A stretch of 64,000 nucleotides of DNA from Macrocystis pyrifera (Eukaryota > Sar > Phaeophyceae > Laminariales > Laminariaceae): NCBI GenBank assembly GCA_031763025.1, contig JASSKH010000016.1, positions 5,394,001 to 5,458,000 of the forward strand, given 5' to 3'. Shown here piece after piece: positions 10,738-22,000 of the stretch. Position numbers and translations under genes: made by a program. A model generated the notes under the pieces. That model had not been told where the DNA came from. It was given only the letters and a program-made list of their open reading frames with translations, and did not search any database. How positions within the stretch are numbered: the first letter of the stretch is position 1; each line of letters begins with the position of its first letter.

Positions 10738-11085
10738 CGTACGTAGACACCGTCAATCTCCGATCACACGTGCCAAGCATGAAGATGCGTTAACCAACGT
10801 CCGGTCTACTACGAAACCTGCCATCATGGATGGTCTTCATAGTGGTTGACGTTCGGGAATTCAAAACCCAGAACGCTACAAGGAGTGAAATATCCTCTTC
10901 TATGAGAATGATCCCCACTCCCACGACTCTCTCTATCCTATGAGATCTCTCCTCGCGAGATGCGATAGAGGTCTTGTGGAGGCACCTCCTTGCCAGAAGA
11001 AACCGTGCGCGTCAAGGCCTTGGTCAAACTCGTCCAAAATCGTGGCAAGGCCGACACCAGCAGAGGAGGCGACTTCCATGTTGGC
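10738..11085. repeat. ~350-bp direct repeat, left copy
   Basis: Matches 11903-12260 in the same orientation. Shared blocks include CCAACGTCCGGTCTAC, CCCACTCCCACGACT and GAGATCTCTCCTCGCGAG. The spacing of about 1.16 kb would fit a diverged LTR pair or a segmental duplication. No polymerase or integrase is seen between the copies, and the ends are not TG/CA. Confidence 0.7.
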
Positions 11086-11902
11086 GTTTACGAGAACTCC
11101 GCAAAGGAAGATTTAGAACGTACCAAGGTAGTACCCGAGAAGACGAAAAAAACGATGTTAAAAAAAAAAGCAGCTTGAGAGGAGGGAAGTAGCGAGCCCC
11201 TGGCTCAAGCCGTTCCCCTGCCTTCTTATTATACAAGCACAAGTATACCACCGTTTAAAAAACCAAATATCATAGTTCGATCGGGCCCGATTCGACCACA
11301 GAAATCTCAGCGAGAGTATGTACGCGGGCGAAGACCGAGGTCACCTCCCAAGCGATCCGGTCTTGCGAACCTACCCCGTAAAACACCATCGTCTAGGCAT
11401 GTGCAGGCCAAATACAGACATCCATCTGACGCTTTCTCCATAACAACTACCAGCATCAGTCCGAGCGAGTAGATGGGGGAAGCATTTCGCCCGTGTCGTA
11501 AAACAATCGCAGCCGTCACGGGGAACGCTGTCTCCTACAGTCGTGTGGACACATATGACAGATAGCGCTGAATTGAAAAAAAAATAGGACAACCATTAAT
11601 TGTAAAGCTCCGAAATTTAGCTGCCGACATTCAAACGAACTGTACGAATAATGGACTATCAGCCGAGTTTGTAACCAATTAATCTGGTACGTAGTGTGCT
11701 GCTGTTGTTACAGGGAGTCGGAGGGGGTTTTCGGTATTTCATGTTGCAGTGAAAAAGAAGAAGATACGCCCCCCGGCTAAGATTCCACGGACCAAGAGTG
11801 TATCTCTTGAAGTGACGCCCCAAAGTCACATACATCCCTAGCAAATAGATATGGACTTGAGCCGCACGAAGGAGGGGGCGATGTGGAGGACAGAGGGTAT
11901 AA
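11086..11902. other. Interior between the direct repeats
   Basis: I recognise no ORF with motifs, no primer-binding site and no polypurine tract. Confidence 0.4.
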
Positions 11903-12260
11903 TACGTAGATACTGCCAATCTCCGATCACGCATGCAAACCATGAAGATGCGTTGACCAACGTCCGGTCTACGATATACCTGCCGTAGATGGTCTCCAAA
12001 TTGATGGTTGACCTTCGGAAAACATACCCAGAACGCTACCAGAACAGGGTCTCCTCTTCTACGAGAATGACCCCCACTCCCACGACTATCTCTTTCCCAT
12101 GAGATCTCTCCTCGCGAGTTGCGATGGAGGTTTAAAAATTGTCAAGACACCTGCTCCTTACCACATGCATACACAAACAAAAACGTGCGCGTCAAGCCTC
12201 GGCCAAACGCGTCCAAGATCACGACAAGGCCGACACCAGCAGGAGGCGACATCAATATAG
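11903..12260. repeat. ~350-bp direct repeat, right copy
   Basis: Diverged partner of 10738-11085, with an insertion near 12145-12180 relative to it. Confidence 0.7.
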
Positions 12261-13124
12261 TTACAGTTGTCCATTTATTTATGGATGGATTGTCGTCTGT
12301 GTGTGGCGGTATACTCAAACTTGTTGAATCAACGTCGATAACGTAATGTCGTGTAGTATCAGGTACCAGGTGTTTATTTTAATCTCGGGTGAGTACATGG
12401 GTACGGAGAGTGAGTTGATCCTGCAGCAGCAGCATCATGGATGGCTTCTTTCAGAGGGCTGATGTGCTCCAAGAATTACCAGAGTGCTTTCTGCTCGGGT
12501 CTGGACTTTGCGCGCGAACCGACATGGATTGACCCCTCCCCCGCCCCCTCCCCCCCGGCTCTGCGTATAGGCAAGCATATGCATACCCTGGTGGTACTTA
12601 ATATTGTTGCGCGTGCGGTCCCTAATAAGTCTCGATCTTTTAACGAGGACTGATTTTCAGTTTTTTTTCAGTTTCTTCCCGAAATAAATACCGAAATTTC
12701 GGGAAATCAGAAATACTGAAAAAAACAGAAAAAAATCCATCGTGTGACGGCATCTACGCAAAATTGTCGGAAATCATTGATTGAATTTCGAATTTGTGTA
12801 TCCCCTGTCCCCTGAAATACGGCTTTTATACTGAGAGGAACTCCTCGTTTTTTTTCGTTGTTTGCGATGTGTTGGTTTTAGATTTAGAGAGAGGAGGTTT
12901 TGTGAACGTATGACAAGAGGGGGGGTCGTGGTAGCTACACATAAGGCTGACCAAGGCTCACGGCCAACTGTCTAGTGAGCCACAAACTCTAAGCACGAGA
13001 TCGCACGCAGCGAAACACAGCGTAATTTTGCGAAGGTCGCGGAGAAACACGGTGTACTTTCAGCAACAGCAGCAGCAGCAATCAGCAGAAAACAGAGGAA
13101 AAGGAGAGAGAGCGGGCGGCTACA
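12261..13124. other. Upstream region of the membrane-protein gene
   Basis: No gene is seen. Just before ATG 13125 lies a CAG-repeat and purine-rich leader (about 13060-13120) that could be 5' untranslated sequence. Confidence 0.35.
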
Positions 13125-13214
13125 ATGCTCAGGTCTCGGGCGGGGCCTGTCGAGATTCTGGTGATGCTTCTGGCAGTATTGATGTGCTGTGCTGTCGGTG
13201 GCAGTGACCAGCAG
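13125..13214 (+). CDS. Signal-peptide exon
   Basis: ATG CTC AGG opens 30 codons ending GSDQQ. The donor CAG|GTGAGA at 13215 is strong and in phase 0. The hydrophobic core spans about residues 11-25. Confidence 0.55.
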
Positions 13215-16200
13215 GTGAGACGCGGGTGCCGCTGGGGTTGATTTTGAGAGTAACCAAGACGTCTGAAAAGAGGGAAAAAATGAAAAATTAGCTGGAAAAT
13301 AGGGGGAAAGGAGAAAACGCAAACACTGAAAAATAGAGTGCAAGCATCATACGAGTACGTACTACTACCCGGGTACCCGACAGATTTACCCGGACTGGTA
13401 CTACCCGTCACCGAGTCCAAGTCCGACCCTACAGTAAACCGCCGGGTGTTTCGGGCCGGGTACCCCGTGAGCAACGTGTCCCCCGCTGTGGGTATGCCTG
13501 ATAATACCTCAGAATCCCTTGAAACGCGCAAGCGATCCAGCCGAGGGCAACACTCTCACAAGTACTCGCACTATTAATAGCTTTCGAGTTACAGCAGTGC
13601 GAACATCAACATGATGAGCTCTAACAGATCGGCCAGTAACAGCAAGTAGGAAAGGGGCTTCCAGCAGTACCTCTGCACTCTGCAGACATTTTGTTTCGTT
13701 TGCACTCTTTGTGTACTACAGCAGTACTTTCTGACATTATACGTACCTGACGTACACATGCTCTTGTTTTATAGCTCAGTTTGGGGTCGTTTCTAACGAC
13801 CGAATGAAATAGCAAAAAACTTGCTGTTTGGGCAGGACAATATTGATATTTCCATAAAGTTGCCAAAACCTTCTGTCGTGAAACACAGCATATGTGGCAA
13901 TATTGGCAAATGTTCGCATCGTAAGACCTTTGCCAATGGAAACGTAAAGTTCCCATAAAAAGTTTGAATTCCAAAGATCCCCGCCAAATGGTTTTAGAAC
14001 ACGCTTCCTATGGGCAATTTTAGAAAAACAAAAAGTTCCAAATTTTTTTAAAAACCCGAAAAAAGCAAATCTGGGGCCGATGTTGGGCCAAGATCGGCCT
14101 GAGAAAAACTCAGGCGGATGTTTGGTTCAAAGCGGCGAGATTCCGAGTCCTCGACAGGCATCGATCGACAAAACCAACGATTGCTTCATGAATTCTGGAC
14201 GGAGTGCGCTCGTCAGGGGCTCCGACCCACCCTTGGATCGCCGTCTTCACACAATGGCCAGTGACGTGTGGCGGGCGCTGGCCAGGCGTACGATAAAAAA
14301 ACAATTACCCGCTGGTTTGTACAAAACAAAAGACAAAAATTCTCGATCCGTCTCGAATGGCAAAAACAGGCTTTTTTTCAGGTTCGGGAGGATACCGCAG
14401 GATGCCGCGGCAAGCTCTCGCCCCCTAGAGCATGTATTCACTTTCTATCTTCGATGCCGTCATCTATACTCGTTGGCCTTGCCCGACACCAAGCGGGTTG
14501 GCCGTGGGCTGAGTCTTTATCGAGATCGAGCGTCATATCGTCGCACGAGCTGATTTTTATCAGCGTATTGACAATTTGCAGCGAGAGAAAACAAATTGCG
14601 CCGCCTGCAGCCGCTAGAAAAAGAGAAGAAAAAACCAAACACTTGTTTCCTTTTGTCCCACAGCAGCGGTACGAGAATATTTTCGGCTGTGTTTTTAAAG
14701 CAATAGTTTTGAACGAAAATCTTTAGGACTTCGCGTTGCCGTTGGCATAGGTCCATAACGCCCTCAGATTTTATTCAAACCCCTCGCAGCAGCAGGTAGC
14801 CGACGGCACGCCGACGGTCTCTATGGAGTAAATGCTGCCGCAGAACGGACTCCAGGCACAGCGCACGCACCTCAGAGGTCGGCAGTCCAGCCCGGCCAAA
14901 ATCCCCTGGGAAAAGCTGGGAGGGTTGCAGTTTGTGATTCTGTTTTAGCCCCCGCACAAAAAGACTTTCATGTTGCATCCACACGGGGTTCACGGCGAGC
15001 GTCGCCAGTCCTATCATCGCTGTGATCAATGCCACCGGGTATCCTTCGTATTTCCCTATACTATACATGTGAGAGCGAGTCTAGCGTAGGGTGTCGCGGG
15101 GTGGTCTGGCTTGTACAACCTTGCGTTGGCGTTATTGGGCTAGAATAGCGAATAAAATAGCAAATATCACTTTCCACAAACTTGCGAACGAAGCAGAACG
15201 GAAATATCCAAAAAATAACTTTGGCAAGTTTTTCGCTATTTTGGCAAGTCCAAATTTCCATGAACTTGCTATTTTCGCAAAAAGAATGTCAAATATGTGT
15301 CGCTAGAAATGCCCCTTATCTACGAAGCAGTCACTTTCGATGTATGTATACTACAGTTCCTGCCACTCTACTGTCATCATACTGTACCTGATATACACGT
15401 GCAATTTTTTCATTTGTTCAGTTTGCAGTACTACGGGGGTCCATAGTTAACGGGACCAAATTTTGTTAGTAAAAATAGTTGAATATATAGGTTTTTATGT
15501 ATACCATAGGTCCTATTAACTATGGACCCCCCGTAATACTAGCTTAGCAACTTTTGCGCTTTGTTTTTTTAGCTTTTTTGGGGTACTTTTCCTCTCCATA
15601 TTGTTGGAGCCTGGCCTGCGACCACGGACTCTATCCTGCAGTGATTAGTCAATGTGAAGATCAACAACGTTTTGACTTACAGTACTGCTGTAAAGCATTT
15701 TACCTACAGATTATATATCATCCCCAGGGATGTGCTACTGCTGTAAGCGCGACCCAGCCTGTCTGGACGAGGAAGAACTTCAAGTAGCATCGCTGATTCA
15801 AACAAACGCGAAGGGAGTATGTCGGGGTTAGCATGCAAGGCCTGGCACCGTTTTTTCGCTTGTAGTTCTCTCAGCGATATGTGATCAAAGTGCGCCCAAT
15901 CTTCCACTTGTCAGGCCGGCTTGATAACTGCATACGAGATGATAAGTTGACCGGGTACCCGGTGGAACCGGTTCCGGTCAACTGAAAGACCGGGTAGCCC
16001 GGGCACGGGGTCCGAGTCAGACCTCCAGAATTTGGCGGATACCCGTTCGTGGCAGGTGTCGGGCGTGTAGCACCCTTACAATACATACGAGTAATCAGCA
16101 CGAGCACGCCCACGGCTTGACTGCTGTCTAATGCAGCTGCAAAATACGTGTCTGTCTGCTGCTTTGACCTATAGTAGCACCTGGTATGATACAAGTATGT

Positions 16201-17769
16201 ACGGCTCATGCGTCATCATTGCGGTTGGGTGCGATTCTACTGCGGCTTGATTAGGATGCAACGATTGGTTGTCGCCATCAGCCACCGAAGCGCATCACGA
16301 TCGGTTGATCGCATAGGTACAGAAGAGAAACGGGAAGGGAGCCATGGCCGAGGGGCTTTTTTAAGGCCGTTCTCGATCAAACCCAAGCATCGCCAAGTAC
16401 GAAAAACTTGCTCTCAGTGTCACCACAGGTGGTATTTGTTTGACGCCGAACACCAAAACACCGCTCACGGCAAGATCCCAGATACGTGCACACGTATTGA
16501 ATCGTACCATTATGCTCGTACTTTCGTTTTTTTTTCGCGCAAAAGTTTGTTGTTGTTGTTCTCACATTACCTCACGTCGGAAATATTGACTTTTTGGTCA
16601 CAGGACAGGCTCCACAGAGATTGGAGCAGAAGAATACCGTACAGTATACGTGCCAGGTACACACCACTGTACTTGACGCGGAATATATCACACTACCACG
16701 CCATAACACCCCCCCCTCCTGCCCGCTATAATTGCTGTAGGCACCGACGGCAGCCCTCGATGCGCGAGGCACAACGACTTGCACATGTAAAGCCGGTGAA
16801 GAGACCCCTCAATGTCACACCGCTTGTTATGATATTAATAGCACCCCCCCCCCTGCAAATTGGCCACGGTCTGTTGACACTCTCATGTCAATCATTGATG
16901 TAACACCCTGTTACCACACCCCCTCGTTATCACACCCCCTACATGGCGCTTATCGCCCGGGGTACGGTAGATACCTTTCCGCAACATCACACCCGGTGAT
17001 GCAACATCACACCCGGTGATGCTTTTTTTTTCTTCACTCGCTATCCCGGGGTAGAGATGGTATCTGGCGAGCTATACGGGGTGACCCATTACGCAAAAAA
17101 GCTTTGGGACGAATTAGAGCGATAAAGCAACAACCAGGAGTACGGTTTTTTGTCGACCCTTTCAGGGCAAAATGCTGCACTCCCTTTTTCGGCACAAACC
17201 ACTCAAATTCTAAGTATTTCGGAGTACCATAGTAAATAGGACCTACGGTACGCACTAAAACCTATATATTTATCTATTTTTACTGAAAATATTTGGTCCT
17301 ATTTACTATTGTCCCCCGTTTTAGGTATAGGTTGTCCCCAAAACGGGACTGCAGTCCCCAAAAGGGTCAATTAACAGTTTTCGGGCCCCTCTGTTAGCGA
17401 CCAACACAATGGTTGGTAAGTTTGTTAGTGTTAGTCAACCATTGAACCGTCTACGAGCAGCGTGAGGGCCCAGCAGTCCGGATACGTATGATCATGTCGC
17501 CCTCCCGCGCGTGCGGTACGCACACGCTTCCTTGCAACCATTGCGACTCTGGACACCCGTTTGTGCTGGTGGGCACCGTGGTACGTATCAGCTCCCAACG
17601 ACGCGGCGGCTGTTTTTGCTGCAATCGTCACTTTTTCCTCGTCAGTCCTCCCTCCCCTCTTGAGTCTCGAGAGAGAGTACTCACCGAAAAATACCAGTCG
17701 TAAATGCTATACCCTGACCAGGAGTACAGAAGGCCCTGAAGTCGCTGTCAATCATAGTGCAGAAAATTC

Positions 17770-17808
<39 letters not shown>

Positions 17809-17842
17809 TAGTAGTAGCAGTAGTAGTAGTAGTAGTAGTAGC

Positions 17843-17892
<50 letters not shown>

Positions 17893-20514
17893 CAGTAGCA
17901 GTAGTAGTAGCAGTAGTAGCAGTAGTCCCAAAGCTTGTCTCCTGACGCCTTTGTTCCGGGCTGCGCCGTGAAGACGATGATGCGTGTAACCGTAATTTTT
18001 TTCGACACTTTGCTTTTCCCACGTCAAGCCCCAAAGGACGAATCGTCGCATTATACTCGTATACACGTACCTGGTAGGTAGTCTGTTACCGTGTAACACG
18101 TAAGACAAGAACAACCCCCTGAGACGATTTTTTTCGGAGCCATTTTTTTTTCCCACAGCGAGAGGGGACGGGGCGCACGCAACGAAAGATGGTGGCTCTC
18201 TAACCCTTTTATTTTAGTACTTCAGTCCCGTTTTGGGGACGAACTACTTGGAATTCAAGTGGTTTCTCCCTCCAAAAGGGGACTGCAGCTCTAAAAGGAG
18301 CAAGGAGATAACGTCGAGATATCTCCGTAGGCGCATATGCAGTGCTTGGCGTCTGCACTCTCCTTGTTGTCGAGAGAAAATCGGGTTGGGAGTTCGTCTG
18401 AGGGGGCGTATTGACTTATCACCCGTGTGATATTCCACTATTGTCCCAAAATATTAGGACAGTTTTGGATGGAATGTTTATATGAAACAAGTTCCTCGTG
18501 GTTGGGAACAGGAGTGGTATATCACACGGGTGATAGTCTCGGATGGTTACGCTGTTGGGGCTTGTTCTTTGGTATGGTACCAGGCAGCATGTGGTAAGTA
18601 CCTCGCTCTGTCCGGCAAACGTGAGGGACGTTTGTATGTTGGTGCGGATACTCAAACGGTCCTTACTTGATACAAGTGGCACACGATGGCGGTGAAGGAT
18701 GAATGAATGAGTGGCTGGAGGCGGGACAACAACGCAGAGGCACTAACACGACATCAACCGGTGTAGTTTTGGTGGAAAACTGCCTCATTTTTTATTGGGC
18801 AAATGCCAAAATCAGGTATACCTGATCCGTTTTGAGCCAAAATCAGGTACACACTAAAACCAAGTAGCAAACGCGCGCCACGAGCGGTGTGATGTCCATG
18901 ACAATCCGGAAAAAAAAAAGAATGCGCCCAAAGCATTAAGCGTGCCACATGGCCTCCAAAATCTGAATTGTTTTGTTTTCTTCAGGGTGTAGGTACCACG
19001 GGCTCCGCTTGGACCTGCAAAGAGTCACTATTAAATATTAATATGCTTCGTTTGTTTCGCCACGGCGGGAGCGCCAATAGTATTTACTCTGGCGCCCCCC
19101 CCCCGTTGACAACTTTAAAGCTTCCAGACCGTCCTCGCGGCACCGCCTGCCCGGCACGAAATTATCTTGCCGTACCAAACCTGAGGCCACCTCGACGCGG
19201 GGTGGTGCAGACGAAACGCCGAGTGTCCATGGTGCTGTGAAGACTGCTGTGAACATAGAAAACAACAGAGTACACACAACAACTAACTGGAGCACATCGC
19301 ACACCCCAAAGGAGAAAAAGTGAAACCAGCGCACGCATGTATGCATGTATATACGTGCTTTTACGTACGACGTACGGGCACAGAGTTTATACGTCATTAC
19401 AGAAGAATTTCAACCGAGGGAGGGCAGACGCATACGGAGAGAAAAGCCAGTGTACGTATGGCCTCTCTGATTGGTTCAAAGTTGGCCAAAATCAGTTACA
19501 ATGTCAGCTTGGCCAATAGCAGGGCTCCGGGTGTGTGTTTTGTACTTGAGTTCAGTATGTAACTGTTTTTGGCACGAAAGTGGCCAGGTATACCTGATTT
19601 TGGCAAAAACCCTTTTTTTTATTTATTTTTTCATCTTTGTTCTACAGAGTGGTTCTATTAATAGTAGTTATAGAGAACGATGCGTTGCAAAATTCCTCTC
19701 GCGAAATACTCCTGGAGTTATTCAATGCCGGTGTATTGCTCGTGTCACTTTTTTTTTTTTTTTCTCTCTTTTGACACAATCAAAATAGTCGAGAAGTGCT
19801 TCTCTCACGTGGGACAGATGACGATCTATCTGCAGATCATCTAGATCATCTAGATCAGATAGATCATCTACAGATAGATCCTAACCTGCCGTGATGAGAT
19901 GTTGCGCAGGATGTGTGTATTAATCAGCAGTACATATCCAACCCAGGAAACCTATGGTAGATGGTGCAGGTTGTACGACTCCCACACGGTAACATGAGCA
20001 AGACCGTGCAGATCATACAGATGAAGACTCTAAATGATCTTCCCGAAAACATATAGGTCATGAAGTGGGAATCGGTGATCTACAGTGGATAATCTGTCAG
20101 TGATCTGTCAGTGATCCTGTCTGACATATGGACGTATTCCATTTGAGCTCTTCGAATTTATCAACGTTGTACGACTGCTGCTGCTGCTGCTGCTGTTGCT
20201 TTAGGTGGAGGAGTGGGGGTTGCAACCAGCCCTGCCGCAGTTGCAACGCTTGGCGACCGGACAGCGCATCGGCACGCCAACCACCACCGCCGCCGCTGCC
20301 GACAGCCCGCCGGACGTTAGCGCGGTGCCCGAGTCTCGCTCGGGAGCTTCGGACGATTACCACCACCAGCACCAGCACCACCAGCACCAGCAAAATAAGG
20401 AGAAACAGCAGAAGCGGCGGCAGGGTGGGCGGGGGCCCGGGGAGCAGGGGTTAGGGAAACCAGCAGCTACGGGGCGGCGTTTGCAGGGAGGGTTTAGAGA
20501 GCGAGACGACGCGG

Positions 20515-20552
<38 letters not shown>

Positions 20553-21275
20553 GGTCAGCAGCAACAGGAACAGCGCTCGATGCCAGCGACGTTGACAGTA
20601 TCGGACGGCACGGGTGCGCTTCAGGATACTGCGGCTCTGCTAGCAGTGGGTGGCAGATACGACCCGGCGGAGGCGGCGGCGGTTACGGGGGTGCGGGGAG
20701 CATCGGCTTCAAGCTCTGAGAGCATGCAGGAGAAGGATGTTTCGGACAAGGAACCGGCAGGGACGAGGGAGGGGGCGGGACGGGGGACGGGGGAGGGGGC
20801 GGGGGCGGGGGCGGGGGAAGGAGAGGGGGCAGGGGAGGGGGGGTGGGGGAGGGGGAGGGGGCAGGGGAGGGGGAGGGGGGGAGGGGGGGGGGGGGGGGGG
20901 GGTGTGAAGAGAGCGGGGATAAAGGAGCCGCCGAAGGAGAGGACGGGGAGTTTGTAGTGGCAGCGCGGGATAAAAAGGTGAGGGGGGGGGGGCAGGGGAG
21001 GGGGGGGGGGTGGGTGGGGAGGGGGGGGGGGGGGGGGGGGGGGGGGGAGGTGGGATTGAGTTTGGGGGGGGGGGGGTGGGAGGGGGGGGTGAAGGGGGGG
21101 GGAGCGGGGGATAAAGGAGGGGGCCGAAGGGGGAGGAGGGGGGGGGGGGGGGGGTGGTATGGGGGGGGGGAGGGGGGGGGGGGAGCGCGGGAGGGAGGGG
21201 GGGGCAGGGGGGGGGGAGGGATAGAGGGGAGGAGTGGGGGAAGGGGAGTTGGGGGGGTGGGGGGGATGGGGTTGT

Positions 21276-21371
<96 letters not shown>

Positions 21372-21936
21372 GGGGGGGAGGGGGGGGGGGGGGGGAAGAG
21401 GGAGGGAGGGGAGGGAGGGGGGAGGGGGGGGGGGGGGGGAGGGAAGGCGGGGGGAAGGTGGAGAGGGAGGGTTTACCCGCTGCGTTCACTGCTTCGCGAG
21501 ACAGCGATCATGCCGGGAGACACTAGTAGTGTTCCACATCAAGTGATTCGTTCGAGGAATATTTCGCGCCGGGTAACGCTATCGTGGGCTAGGCCGCGGT
21601 CGGGCTACACCACCAGACTATTTCGCCGATTGGCAAGGTTGATTGCACTGTGTATGATTCCTGGTATGCCTTACTATCGGAGGGGCAATGGTCATACTAC
21701 ACAAACGTCCCCACCGAGTACGCTTCTGTCCTATGCCAGGTATGGCGTACCAGTAAGTTGAAAGTAGCGCTCGGTGGCGACAATGACACTGGTGTACGAC
21801 TTGCGCCGTTTTTTCAAGTGCATGGAGGGGGGGATGTTTGCTACACTTGTCACCCCCCCCCCCCCCCATCCCTGCTCCGTCTCGGAAGGGATGCGTGATC
21901 AATGATAAGTTTCCAAGGCAAGCAACAAAAATGAGT

Positions 21937-22000
<64 letters not shown>

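Noticed and set aside
16208..16903. 231-codon plus-strand frame
   Set aside because: No domain, no codon-position bias visible, contains simple repeats, and lies within a presumed intron.
17681..18156. Poly-Thr, poly-Leu or poly-Ser reading frames
   Set aside because: All come from the AGT/AGC microsatellite and disagree in frame.
20683..21489. 268-codon minus-strand Pro-rich frame
   Set aside because: Artefact of the poly(G) block read as poly(C).
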